Assembly (NCBI GenBank): GCA_002412775.1
Contig: DHVT01000011.1
Coordinates: 216,431 to 280,430, forward strand
DNA length: 64,000 bases
Direction of reading: 5' to 3'
From: Firmicutes bacterium UBA5201
Lineage (GTDB): Bacteria > Bacillota > Clostridia > Peptostreptococcales > Acidaminobacteraceae
The first letter of the stretch is position 1, and every line of letters begins with the position of its first letter. Below, piece by piece: positions 1 to 7,422 of this stretch. The notes beneath the pieces are model-generated. The model was not told the DNA's origin, ran no database searches, and saw only the letters and a list, made by a program, of their open reading frames with translations. The translations under genes and the position numbers were made by a program.

Positions 1-381
1 TATCCATATGCTGTTCCACTCAGCTATGTTTACTTCGATGACAAGATATATTTTCACTCAGCCAAAGCAGGGCATAAAATTGATGCGATCTTAAAAGACC
101 CTAAAGTATCCTTTGCAGTGATTGATGAGGACACGATTGTCAGTCAGGAGTATACCTCTTATTTCAGGAGTGTGATTGCATTTGGCAAGACGAGAATTAC
201 AGATGGTGATGAATGGCTGGAAGCTTTTAAAGCCCTTGTTGAGAAATATTCCGGAGATGTTCCAGAACAGGCTAGGCTTGAGGAAATTAGAGGATGTAAT
301 ACTTCACATATCATCGCAATAGATATTGAACATATGACAGGCAAAGAAGCTATAGAGTTTGTTCGGGGGAAAAAAGTATGA
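1..381 (+). CDS. Pyridoxamine 5'-phosphate oxidase-like flavin split-barrel protein, 5' truncated
   Basis: An open frame runs from base 1 to the stop at 379-381 with no start inside the window, so the N-terminus is missing. The visible part begins YPYAVPLSYVYFDDKIYFHS and continues with AGHKIDAILKDPKVSFAV, the typical strand-turn-strand pattern of the FMN-binding split barrel in the pyridoxamine 5'-phosphate oxidase-like / NimA (5-nitroimidazole reductase-like) family. Such proteins bind FMN or F420-type cofactors and reduce small molecules in the cytosol; the substrate cannot be read from sequence. Its last codons overlap the start of the hydrolase gene (ATGA at 378-381), so the two are probably translationally coupled. 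Confidence 0.8.
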   Translation, partial: YPYAVPLSYVYFDDKIYFHSAKAGHKIDAILKDPKVSFAVIDEDTIVSQEYTSYFRSVIAFGKTRITDGDEWLEAFKALVEKYSGDVPEQARLEEIRGCNTSHIIAIDIEHMTGKEAIEFVRGKKV

Positions 382-1139
382 AAATCAAAGAGTCAGGAAG
401 TAAGGCATTACCAACAGTAGTCTTGTTGCATGGAGGAGGGCTATCCTGGTGGTCCTTAAATGACATCATTGAACTTCTTAAAAATGATTATCATGTAGTC
501 ACTCCAATTATTGATGGTCACGGAGAAGACGGAGAGAACACCTTCATCAGTATAGAGGAATCCGCGAATCATCTGATACAGTATATTGACGAGAAATTGA
601 ATGGCGAGGTTTTGGCGATATGTGGCCTATCGATTGGTGCCCAAATTGTCACTGAAGTATTAACAAAGAGAGAAAAAATCTCAAAATATGCAATCATTGA
701 AAGTGCTTTGATCATACCGATGAAAAGTGTGTCGATATTTACCGCACCGATGTACAAGCTTTTTTATGGATTGATTCAAAAAAAATGGTTTTCAAAGCTA
801 CAAGCCAAATCATTATTTGTACCTGAGAATATGTTTGAGAATTACTATGAGGATTCGTTGAGAATTTCGAAGCAATCACTTGTCAACATCACTTTAAGCA
901 ATGCCAGTTTTAATGTAAAGAGCTCAATAAGCCATACAAAATCAAAAGTGTTGATTATTGTTGGTAAAAAAGAAATGAAGATCATGAAAAAATCAGCAAT
1001 ACAACTCAGTCAAATGATTCCAGGAAGCGTACTTAAAATAATTGAGGGAATGGGTCATGGAGAAATCAGTTTGGTACATCCAACACAATATGTAGAGCTT
1101 TTAAATCATTTATTGAATAGTGGCAATCAAGAAACATAA
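378..1139 (+). CDS. Alpha/beta hydrolase
   Basis: 253 residues. The N-terminal VVLLHGGG is the oxyanion-hole strand of the alpha/beta hydrolase fold. GLSIGAQ supplies the nucleophile elbow (Ser85), and GMGHGE near the C-terminus supplies the catalytic His. The acid position lies near VLIIVGKKEMK and is not a clear Asp, so the acid may be supplied elsewhere. No signal peptide is seen; cytosolic esterase or lipase-like activity is likely, with unknown substrate. The start overlaps the preceding split-barrel gene by 4 bp (ATGA), so both are one transcript. Confidence 0.85.
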   Translation: MKIKESGSKALPTVVLLHGGGLSWWSLNDIIELLKNDYHVVTPIIDGHGEDGENTFISIEESANHLIQYIDEKLNGEVLAICGLSIGAQIVTEVLTKREKISKYAIIESALIIPMKSVSIFTAPMYKLFYGLIQKKWFSKLQAKSLFVPENMFENYYEDSLRISKQSLVNITLSNASFNVKSSISHTKSKVLIIVGKKEMKIMKKSAIQLSQMIPGSVLKIIEGMGHGEISLVHPTQYVELLNHLLNSGNQET

Positions 1140-1162
1140 GTTCTAAAAATGGAGGCATGACT

Positions 1163-1804
1163 ATGAATAAAAAAGTTATGTGTGTAATTATGGCGATAAT
1201 ATTCAGTATCATTTTATTTGGCTGCAAGTCAAATGATGTTGTTGAAGAAAAGATCGAGATGCTCAGTGCTGAGGAACTTGAATTCTTCAACGGGGATACC
1301 TTTTTCAATGGTGAAGGTTTCAATATTCGCAATCAATTTTTAAGTTCTATTTATGATGGACCTGAATCAATCGATTTATTCGGTCTATTCTATGTTGGAT
1401 CCGGTCTGGAAGAGACCATTGCAGACGAGGAATTGCTCAGTGCGATGAAAGCTTTTGGGATCTCTGGTACCATTAATCAGTTGCCTAGTCCATGTGAAAA
1501 GAACAGTTTAAACAATATGAATACAATATTGACGGAACATATGGGCATCACAGTAGAAGAATCAGGTAAAATTGGACTGGACAATATGATCTATTTGGAA
1601 GACTATGATGCATATTACTATTTCCATGGGGATACCAATTATCGAAGTATCATCACATTCAATAGTGGAGAGCGGGAAGGCAATCAAATTCGATTATTCT
1701 ATGATGATGGATTCTTTGGAGATGGTGCAAAGGTATTGACACTAATTGAGAGTGAGGGCGATTATAAATTCATTTCCAATCAATATGTGGTGAATGCGGA
1801 GTAG
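1163..1804 (+). CDS. Putative lipoprotein of unknown function
   Basis: 213 residues. I choose ATG 1163 because GGAGG at 1151-1155 is 7 nt upstream; the in-frame ATG at 1157 is only 1 nt from it. The N-terminus MNKKVMCVIMAIIFSIILFG ends at a Cys, a lipobox-like LFGC at a signal-peptidase II position, so the protein is probably anchored on the outer face of the membrane. The rest is acidic and shows no family I recognise. It lies 23 bp after the hydrolase gene and is followed by a hairpin terminator, so it may be the last gene of the same transcript. Confidence 0.7.
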   Translation: MNKKVMCVIMAIIFSIILFGCKSNDVVEEKIEMLSAEELEFFNGDTFFNGEGFNIRNQFLSSIYDGPESIDLFGLFYVGSGLEETIADEELLSAMKAFGISGTINQLPSPCEKNSLNNMNTILTEHMGITVEESGKIGLDNMIYLEDYDAYYYFHGDTNYRSIITFNSGEREGNQIRLFYDDGFFGDGAKVLTLIESEGDYKFISNQYVVNAE

Positions 1805-1823
1805 TTTATACTTCAAAATTATT

Positions 1824-1852
1824 AAACTGAAATCTTGTGTTTCAGTTTTTTT
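1824..1852 (+). terminator. Rho-independent terminator
   Basis: Perfect 9-bp stem (1824-1832 with 1840-1848), 7-nt loop and T run, placed 20 bp after the lipoprotein stop. Confidence 0.75.
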
Positions 1853-1864
1853 AAAAAAAATCAG

Positions 1865-1913
1865 TTGACCACTCGGTCAAATTGTGATAAATTATATTTG
1901 ACCGAGTGGTCAA
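1865..1913 (+). promoter_or_regulatory. Promoter with twin TetR-family operators
   Basis: Two copies of a 16-bp interrupted palindrome lie at 1865-1880 (TTGACCACTCGGTCAA) and 1898-1913 (TTGACCGAGTGGTCAA); they are exact reverse complements of each other. The first contains a -35-like TTGACC (1865-1870), 17 bp before TAAATT (1888-1893), and the second covers the likely +1. The TetR-type gene two positions downstream (2350) is the obvious regulator, so autorepression is inferred. Confidence 0.8.
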
Positions 1914-1931
1914 ATACAAAGGAGGTTTTAT

Positions 1932-2330
1932 ATGAATTATTTTAGTTTATTATGTTTCGGATGGGCTTCTGTAGGAATCATCTCAAGAATATTCATGTAC
2001 ATCATGGGAGAGCAATGGAAAGAGTGGGAAATGGATAAAGCCTATAAGGCAGAAAAGCCATGGTACATTAACATAATCGGTGTGTTGGGTTATGCGATTG
2101 TTATTTATTCATGGTATAATGTAATAGCATTAGATGTCCAGTACAGTTGGATCATTTCATTGTTGGTGACACTAACCACGGTAAAAATAAGTGTTTTGTT
2201 GTTCAATTATGAAGGCTTTAGACAATTTGCCATAAAGACATTGAAAGATAAAAGTAAAATGATGAAACTCAATGTTAGTGTTGTGATTCTATCTGCAATC
2301 TTAATTAGTATGGGTTTGTTCTTGTATTAA
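1932..2330 (+). CDS. Small multi-pass membrane protein
   Basis: 132 residues with four hydrophobic stretches (about residues 3-24, 48-66, 72-92 and 113-131) separated by short charged loops such as EQWKEWEMDKAYKAEKPW. No known family is recognised. A strong AAAGGAGG lies 7 nt before the ATG. It is the first gene behind the twin palindromic operators at 1865-1913 and is followed after 19 bp by a TetR-type repressor gene. This is the arrangement of a repressor-controlled membrane effector such as a small exporter component; that role is inferred from context only. Confidence 0.7.
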   Translation: MNYFSLLCFGWASVGIISRIFMYIMGEQWKEWEMDKAYKAEKPWYINIIGVLGYAIVIYSWYNVIALDVQYSWIISLLVTLTTVKISVLLFNYEGFRQFAIKTLKDKSKMMKLNVSVVILSAILISMGLFLY

Positions 2331-2349
2331 ATGATAAAAAGAGGTGGTT

Positions 2350-2970
2350 ATGACAGGTAAAGTTAAGTTTTTGGATGATCACAGTGTCAACCCTTTAGTG
2401 AAAGAAGATAAAATATTTCAGGCAGCATTGGATGAATTTTCGTGCAACAACTTTGAATCGGCTTCACTCAATAGCATCCTGAAAGCTATCAAAATGAACA
2501 AAGGTAGTTTTTATTATCGGTTTTATGATAAAACGGATCTCTATTTATCTATGATTCATAGAATGGGGCTTGATAAGCTCGATTTCTTTGTGTCTCATCC
2601 AATGCTATCTACTGATACCAGTGATTTTTTTGGTTACTTAAAACAGATGTCAATTATGAGTCTCAAATATGCACATCATGAACCCAGATACTCCAGTTTT
2701 TTTAGGTTCTATCTCAGTGAGAGTGAAAGGGTAAAAAACCTAATCATCTCTTGTTTTCCTGACTTTGGCAAAGATTTTCTAATGAATCTGATAGAAATTG
2801 GCACATCAAATCGACAATTTGATTCAAAATATTCAGTTGAGTTTATCCATACAACTGTTTCCATTTACTTAAATAATATCGACAAACTGATTGAACCAGA
2901 AATGGATGAAAACGATCTATTGAATGAAGTGGACCAACTCATACATTTTTTGAAAAACGGATTGAGTTAA
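2350..2970 (+). CDS. TetR/AcrR-family transcriptional regulator
   Basis: 206 residues from ATG 2350 (GAGG 5 nt upstream; an in-frame GTG at 2344 is less likely). The N-terminal DNA-binding domain shows the TetR pattern: KIFQAALDEFSCNNFESASL, then helix-turn-helix NSILKAIKMNKGSFYYRF and YDKTDLYLSMI. The C-terminal ligand-binding part is divergent. It is probably the repressor binding the two TTGACC-N4-GGTCAA operators at 1865-1913 that precede its own operon. The inducer is unknown. Confidence 0.85.
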   Translation: MTGKVKFLDDHSVNPLVKEDKIFQAALDEFSCNNFESASLNSILKAIKMNKGSFYYRFYDKTDLYLSMIHRMGLDKLDFFVSHPMLSTDTSDFFGYLKQMSIMSLKYAHHEPRYSSFFRFYLSESERVKNLIISCFPDFGKDFLMNLIEIGTSNRQFDSKYSVEFIHTTVSIYLNNIDKLIEPEMDENDLLNEVDQLIHFLKNGLS

Positions 2971-2994
2971 TTTTAATCATACTAAATAACAAAG

Positions 2995-3020
2995 AAAAGG
3001 CATCCATTTGGACGCCTTTT
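2995..3020. terminator. Bidirectional terminator hairpin
   Basis: AAAAGGC...GCCTTTT stem (2995-3001 with 3014-3020), one A/C mismatch, then TCC/GGA and a 4-nt loop. It lies between the convergent TetR and dodecin genes, with A and T runs on either side so it can serve both strands. Confidence 0.65.
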
Positions 3021-3034
3021 AATTCAGTAGATAG

Positions 3035-3235
3035 TTATTCAACCAGGAAAGATATTTTTGCATTCACTCTGTACTTAGTGATTTGATCATTTTCAACTAC
3101 AGCTTGAAAATCCTTAATATATATATTCTTGATGTTCTTCACGGTTTTTGAAGCCGCTTTAAATGCTTCATTGGTTGCATCTTCCCAACCCTTATCCGAC
3201 TCCGCCAAAATTTCGATAACTTTAATTACTGCCAT
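3035..3235 (-). CDS. Dodecin-family flavin-binding protein
   Basis: 66 residues starting MAVIKVIEILAESDKGWEDA, the classic dodecin opening with the Trp that stacks on the flavin isoalloxazine ring. It continues with AFKAASKTVKNIKNIYI and ends KYRVNAKISFLVE, the typical beta strands. Dodecins assemble into hollow 12-mers that store or buffer flavins. The start is set by AGGAGG in the reverse complement 6-7 nt before this ATG; a longer in-frame start upstream would add nine residues without a ribosome site. It is a monocistronic minus-strand gene convergent with the TetR gene. Confidence 0.9.
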   Translation of the reverse strand: MAVIKVIEILAESDKGWEDATNEAFKAASKTVKNIKNIYIKDFQAVVENDQITKYRVNAKISFLVE

Positions 3236-3305
3236 TGTGTTCCTCCTTTTGAAACTATTCATGTTTAGGCTCTTTTAGATATATTCCCTAATTGACAGGA
3301 ATTAA

Positions 3306-3600
3306 ACAATAATCGTTCTGGTTCTACTTAAGCAGAACGCTGCCATATGCCCAACATGTGAGGGGGCGGGTATTCGAGTAAAAAATATAACTGTAAGACA
3401 TCTTGTGAGTACAGAACATGTAAATGCCATTGATCATCTTGATTTTGCCATTTGTATGAACGAAAATTGTGATGCAGTATATTTCAGTTTGAAAGAGTAA
3501 ATTTGATTTAAGAACGATGCAGCCCCCAGATATGCATGTTATTGCAATAAAATCACTTTTGATTAGGAGAAAGAAGTCATCGCCCTTACTGGTGCAATGA
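3306..3600 (+). pseudogene. Decayed CopZ N-terminal-like / Csac_0668-type [2Fe-2S] protein gene
   Basis: The + frame through 3348 reads CPTCEGAGIRVKNITVRHLV, followed by a short linker and DFAICMNENCDAVYFS, then two stops (TAA and TGA) within three codons, then FKNDAAPRYACYCNKITFD and another stop. The Cys spacing (CxxC, 'TV+HLV', CMNxxC.xVYF, then CYC) matches the zinc/[2Fe-2S] CopZ N-terminal domain family that accompanies copper or mercury handling proteins. Upstream the frame is open to a TAA at 3303 but has no start codon. A missing segment after VYFS plus several stops, one of them TAA, make this a degenerate gene rather than a selenoprotein. Family assignment is from motif memory. Confidence 0.6.
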
Positions 3601-3622
3601 AAAATTTTATGTTTCATATGAT

Positions 3623-3669
3623 AATATCGCACAAAAGTGTTGAAAAAAACACTTTTGTGCGATATTTTT
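3623..3669 (+). terminator. Very strong 19-bp hairpin with T tail
   Basis: Perfect 19-bp stem (3623-3641 with 3648-3666), 6-nt loop GAAAAA, then TTT. It sits just after the decayed [2Fe-2S] gene, where it would have been its terminator, and before the DUF998 gene. Confidence 0.75.
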
Positions 3670-3738
3670 AAATTATGGGAAATATCGTACTGCACTTACC
3701 GCCGTGCTGGTATCCGCTATTCGAAAAGGAGGGAGAAG

Positions 3739-4386
3739 ATGAAAAAAACATTGATCAACTGGCTTGGTTTATTGGGAGTACTAAGCCTTCTATCATATGC
3801 AGCAGCAGTTGTATTTTCACCGATGGCGTATCCAAATTATAACTGGATGGCGCAAGCTGTTAGTGACTTAAGTGCATCCAACGCACCATCAAATATGCTA
3901 TGGAATCAACTGGCAGCCCTATACAATATTTCTGGTATGGTTTCCATCATGATGGTTTGTGTGTATATTGGCGACAAGCTCAACAAGACACTCCGCATAG
4001 GAATTTATCTCTTTGCGATTATGAACTGGATCTCTAGTGTAGGATATGCAATGTTTCCACTATCAGAGAGTGGGTACGCAGGGAAATTTCAGGATGTTAT
4101 GCATGTTTATGTGGTGACAAGTTCCGTTGTCCTTTTTTCGATCATATCATTGGTATTTATAATGATAGGAGGCTATCGAGAAAAAAAATATAGATCTCTT
4201 GCAATTTGGGCGAGTATTGCACTATCTTTGATGTTTGCTGGAGCGATTGGAACGGGGATTGTATCAGCAGAGTATTTTGGAGTCATGGAACGTTTCAGTG
4301 TCTTCGCTGCGACGGGTTTCAATGCGGTTTTAGGAATATATTTGTTTTTAGGTTTCAGGAGTCGTGAGGAGCACAACATTTATTAA
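3739..4386 (+). CDS. DUF998-family membrane protein
   Basis: 215 residues from ATG 3739, set by AAAGGAGGGAG a few nt upstream; an open frame extends further 5' but only through the hairpin. Six hydrophobic segments are visible. The loop PNYNWMAQAVSDLSASNAPS after the first segment is the DUF998 hallmark (Y.W..QAVSDLSA). No activity is known for this family of integral membrane proteins. It is apparently monocistronic, with a 194-bp gap on its 3' side in which I see no gene. Confidence 0.8.
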   Translation: MKKTLINWLGLLGVLSLLSYAAAVVFSPMAYPNYNWMAQAVSDLSASNAPSNMLWNQLAALYNISGMVSIMMVCVYIGDKLNKTLRIGIYLFAIMNWISSVGYAMFPLSESGYAGKFQDVMHVYVVTSSVVLFSIISLVFIMIGGYREKKYRSLAIWASIALSLMFAGAIGTGIVSAEYFGVMERFSVFAATGFNAVLGIYLFLGFRSREEHNIY

Positions 4387-4580
4387 AAAGAGTATGTTAG
4401 TGATTTCCCAACAAATTGTATAGCAATACTAGAATTATGCCGTTTTCTTCTCTCTATAAAAGATATGAAAAATTTGTCTGTTATGTGACTTTGTCACGGT
4501 AAACCCTTTGAATGTTTAGTATTCTAGGTAAGCAATGACAATTCAATAGTCATATAACTATATGTGATAGGGAGGAACAA

Positions 4581-5687
4581 ATGAGTAAGTATGTAAAAAT
4601 TATTGTAAGCAGTTTTTTGGTAATGGCTTTTGCCTTAGGTTTGGTGCAGTTGCCGGTTTATTCGATGGATCAGTCGTCAGAGATGCCTCAAATGCAAATG
4701 ATTCTGGAATATGAAAGCAAATATGATTTTGAAGAAACCACACAAATGCTTGAAGAAAAGGTCAAATCCTCGGGATGGTCCATTGTTCAGATTTTCGATT
4801 ATAAAGAAATCTTGGGTAGCAAAGGTTTTGATATCTTAAATATTAAGATATATGCTGTGTGCTCGGGGAAATACTCAGGTGCAATTTTGGAACTCGACAA
4901 TGAACGAATGGTATCTCCTTTGATGCCTTGCAGAATTTCAATTTATGAAAAGAGTGATGGCAAAACATATATTGCTTTGATGAATTCAAGTGAAGTGGCT
5001 GCACCGTTTGGTGGTCTAATTGCAGAAACTATGAAGGCAGTTGGAAGTGAAACAGCCGAGATGATTAAGAGTCTTGTTGTAAGTGAGACGACCACAGTTG
5101 CAAAATCAGATGTCGAAACCATAAAACCATATGAAGGTCATTTAGCCTGGTTTGCTCTTCAGACGGGTACGGATGGTGTCCAGTCATATGTTGCAACAAT
5201 CAAGGAAAAAGAGGCAAATGGAATAGTACTCGATGACATCATCGCTGCTGATGCATTTAAAATGGATTATCCGTTTTTCTTTATGGAAGATCAAATTCAA
5301 ATGATCTTGGAAAATGAAAGCAAATTTGATTTTACAGACACCGTTGAGAAGTTGAAAGAACAAGTTGAAGCAACTGGTTGGTCTGTGGTCGGGGAGTTTG
5401 ATTACAAGGAGATTTTATCAACCAAAGGATTTGACATTTTAGACATAAAAATAATAGCTGTATGTTCAGGCAAATATTCAGCTGAAATTCTTAGTTTGGA
5501 CGATGAACGAATGGTTTCTCCGCTGATGCCTTGTACTATCGCTGTTTATGAAAAAAGTGATGGTAAAACATATATTGCAAGATTGAATTCCGGTGAAGTT
5601 GCTGTTCCATTTGGTGGAGTGATTGCAAAGGTTATGCAAACTGTGTCTATGGATACTGAAGCAATTATTCAAGAATTAATAAAATAA
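4581..5687 (+). CDS. Secreted protein with two tandem DUF302 domains
   Basis: 368 residues. Residues 1-28 form a signal peptide (basic start, FLVMAFALGLVQLP core). Two homologous DUF302 domains follow, about residues 38-166 and 238-368, joined by a 70-residue linker. Both show YDFEET or FDFTDT, GWS(I/V)V, FDYKEIL, an AVCSGKYS motif, an LMPC motif and YEKSDGKTYIA. Each domain keeps two Cys (C94/C117 and C294/C318), possibly redox or metal ligands. DUF302 proteins are usually single-domain and cytosolic or periplasmic, so the exported duplication is unusual. The next gene, convergent, is a Crp/Fnr regulator, and a terminator hairpin is shared. Function is unknown. Confidence 0.85.
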   Translation: MSKYVKIIVSSFLVMAFALGLVQLPVYSMDQSSEMPQMQMILEYESKYDFEETTQMLEEKVKSSGWSIVQIFDYKEILGSKGFDILNIKIYAVCSGKYSGAILELDNERMVSPLMPCRISIYEKSDGKTYIALMNSSEVAAPFGGLIAETMKAVGSETAEMIKSLVVSETTTVAKSDVETIKPYEGHLAWFALQTGTDGVQSYVATIKEKEANGIVLDDIIAADAFKMDYPFFFMEDQIQMILENESKFDFTDTVEKLKEQVEATGWSVVGEFDYKEILSTKGFDILDIKIIAVCSGKYSAEILSLDDERMVSPLMPCTIAVYEKSDGKTYIARLNSGEVAVPFGGVIAKVMQTVSMDTEAIIQELIK

Positions 5688-5722
5688 AAAAATTCGAGGG
5701 CATAGTCCTCGAATTTTTTTTT
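5686..5722. terminator. Bidirectional terminator
   Basis: Perfect 14-bp stem (5686-5699 with 5707-5720), 7-nt loop, A run before and T run after; it ends both the DUF302 gene and the convergent Crp/Fnr gene. Confidence 0.85.
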
Positions 5723-5724
5723 GA

Positions 5725-6384
5725 TTACGACAATGCTATATCTTCCAAATTATTTCGATCAATGATTTTGATTTTACCTCTGGATAGAGATAATAACCCT
5801 TTTTTTTCAAATTCTTTCAGCAAACGGCTGACAACTTCTCTTGCAGTGCCGAGTTCAAGAGCTATATCCTCATGAGTGAGTTTCAAGAGATTGGAGTTTT
5901 TTGAAATCAAATAATTAGCCACACGTTTGTTCATGCTGTGAAAAGTTACTTCTTCCAACAACAGTAAGACTTCAGATAATGCAGAAAGCAACCTTGTCAT
6001 GATTAAACGTTGAAAACGCTGATTTGCGTTAAGCAATTCATTAAAAGAATCTTCAGGTACCACCAAAATTGTAGAGTCTTTTTCGATTTCGGCAATTGCA
6101 TCGAGTGGTGAATGTTCCAAAATGCAACTCATACTAAAAAGACACATCTCACCATCTACAACTCTGTATAGAGTGATTTCTTTACCATCTGGTAATGTCT
6201 TGTATACTCTGATCCGACCTGTCACAACAAAATATACGTTGTGACAAATGGAGCCACTTTCCACCAAGCTCATTCCCTTCTTCATGGATTGCGTGTATGA
6301 GTTGTTCTCAACAAGTTGAAGTTCTTCTGGCTCTAAAACATCAAATATTGGAAATTTACTCTTAGACATATTTGAAAAAATCAT
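5725..6384 (-). CDS. Crp/Fnr-family transcriptional regulator
   Basis: 219 residues from ATG 6384 (GGAGG 5 nt upstream in the reverse complement; an upstream TTG is less likely). The N-terminal cNMP-binding-type beta roll contains GSICHNVYFVVTGRIRVYK and GEMCLFSMSCILEHSPLDA. The long C-helix is followed by the winged helix LTHEDIALELGTAREVVSRL, the Crp-like recognition helix. Cys residues in the sensory domain (ICHN, MCLFSMSC) could ligate a cluster or sense redox, but no classic N-terminal Fnr four-Cys motif is present. It is transcribed from a consensus promoter overlapped by a CsoR-type palindrome (6418-6434). A matching TTGTGA-N6-TCACAA target lies at 31957-31974. Confidence 0.88.
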   Translation of the reverse strand: MIFSNMSKSKFPIFDVLEPEELQLVENNSYTQSMKKGMSLVESGSICHNVYFVVTGRIRVYKTLPDGKEITLYRVVDGEMCLFSMSCILEHSPLDAIAEIEKDSTILVVPEDSFNELLNANQRFQRLIMTRLLSALSEVLLLLEEVTFHSMNKRVANYLISKNSNLLKLTHEDIALELGTAREVVSRLLKEFEKKGLLSLSRGKIKIIDRNNLEDIALS

Positions 6385-6417
6385 GAAATCCTCCAATGTA
6401 AGTATAAATCACTAAAT

Positions 6418-6434
6418 ATACCCGGTAGGGGTAT
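6418..6434 (-). promoter_or_regulatory. CsoR/CstR-type operator palindrome
   Basis: ATACCCGGTAGGGGTAT: 6-bp half sites ATACCC/GGGTAT around a 5-bp spacer, the form of operators bound by CsoR/RcnR/CstR (DUF156) repressors. It lies directly downstream of the -10 box of the Crp/Fnr gene, a repressing position. Confidence 0.6.
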
Positions 6435-6440
6435 GAAAGC

Positions 6441-6469
6441 ATTATACCTTCATTGAACAATTGTGTCAA
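6441..6469 (-). promoter_or_regulatory. Consensus sigma-A promoter of the Crp/Fnr gene
   Basis: On the minus strand TTGACA (6464-6469) is followed by exactly 17 bp and TATAAT (6441-6446), a perfect housekeeping promoter. Such strength with a palindrome at +1 suggests control by a repressor. Confidence 0.85.
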
Positions 6470-6551
6470 TTTTGAAAGAGTAAAGGATGGTCAAATCAAT
6501 CTTATTGATGCTATAATAATCATATGATATGTTTAATTTTGGAGGCGAAAA

Positions 6552-7397
6552 ATGGAATTTATAAAAGATTATAAAACCAATGATGCATTAAGACTCTCTT
6601 TTGATGCTCTCGCAAAAAACACATTTGGGATTTCTTTTGAAGCATGGTACCAAGATGGATGTTGGAATGATCAATACATCCCATATAGCTTTCTGGATCA
6701 GGGGAGAATCATCGCCAACGCTTCTGCAAATAAGATGACACTTGTAATCGAAGGGCAAGAAGTACAGGCAATACAAATCGGGACAGTCATGACCGACCCG
6801 GATTATAAAAGAAAGGGTCTTGCTTATGAACTGATCCAAAAGATATTCAATGATTTTGATGAGTCCGTTTCACTATATTATCTGGCGGCTGATGTTGAAG
6901 CAATGTCGCTCTATAGCAGATGTGGTTTCAACGAAGTGCCAGCAGTCAAGTATTACTGGGAAAACCCACTCAAGGCCAATGTGCAGCTTGAAAAGACCCA
7001 TTTGAGTCTCGAAGAGCTGATCATGGCAAAAAGAAACTCGGTTTTAAAAGGTTCCAGATTTGAAGTTATTGGAGATGAACATATTTTGAGCTTTTATTAT
7101 CATCATGGCTTCAATGACAAGATTTATAGAATAGATGACGAGACTTTGATTATTGCGGATATAGTGAATGAACAGCAAGGGATTGAAATCTATGATGTGT
7201 TTTCAAAATCAAAATATGAGTTACACAATCTACTGGATAAAACCGGTGCGAAGAAGGTGAGTTTTAACTTCGATGCGGCTGGACTGATTGTTGGCTTGGA
7301 AAAAGAAGAGATAAAAAATAGCGGATGGATGATCCGTTCTCATAAAGAAATGGTACTGAAGAATCCACTTGCATATCCAAAACTGGCACAGGCGTAA
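6552..7397 (+). CDS. GNAT-family N-acetyltransferase
   Basis: 281 residues, start set by TTGGAGG 8 nt upstream. The acetyl-CoA-binding motif A appears as IQIGTVMTDPDYKRKGLAYE (R/Q-x-x-G-x-G/A type, with RKGLA), followed by LIQKIFNDF. Downstream AMSLYSRCGFNEV is the usual GNAT C-terminal strand and helix. The roughly 140 further residues after the GNAT core make it longer than simple GNATs and resemble two-domain Eis-like proteins. The acceptor substrate is unknown. It is divergent from the Crp/Fnr gene and the stop codon lies inside the terminator stem. Confidence 0.8.
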   Translation: MEFIKDYKTNDALRLSFDALAKNTFGISFEAWYQDGCWNDQYIPYSFLDQGRIIANASANKMTLVIEGQEVQAIQIGTVMTDPDYKRKGLAYELIQKIFNDFDESVSLYYLAADVEAMSLYSRCGFNEVPAVKYYWENPLKANVQLEKTHLSLEELIMAKRNSVLKGSRFEVIGDEHILSFYYHHGFNDKIYRIDDETLIIADIVNEQQGIEIYDVFSKSKYELHNLLDKTGAKKVSFNFDAAGLIVGLEKEEIKNSGWMIRSHKEMVLKNPLAYPKLAQA

Positions 7398-7417
7398 AGC
7401 CCATGCCAGTTTTTTTT
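7381..7417 (+). terminator. Rho-independent terminator overlapping a stop codon
   Basis: AACTGGCA/TGCCAGTT stem (7381-7388 with 7404-7411), an inner GGC/GCC pair, then a T8 run. The upstream arm includes the last GNAT codons. Confidence 0.8.
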
Positions 7418-7422
7418 GGACA

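Noticed and set aside
3480..3510. Reading the TGA in the CopZ-N-like remnant as selenocysteine
   Set aside because: A TAA lies two codons before it and a TAG follows later, and conserved sequence between VYFS and the CYC part is missing, so decay is the simpler explanation.
3324..3695. A 123-codon minus-strand open frame across the 500-bp gap
   Set aside because: Composition is not protein-like, it runs through the 19-bp hairpin, and the opposite strand carries the recognisable decayed [2Fe-2S] gene.
4484..4498. TGTGACTTTGTCACG as a Crp/Fnr site upstream of the DUF302 gene
   Set aside because: Half-site spacing is N5 rather than N6 and one outer base mismatches; a dimer would not fit well. 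Possible, but not claimed.
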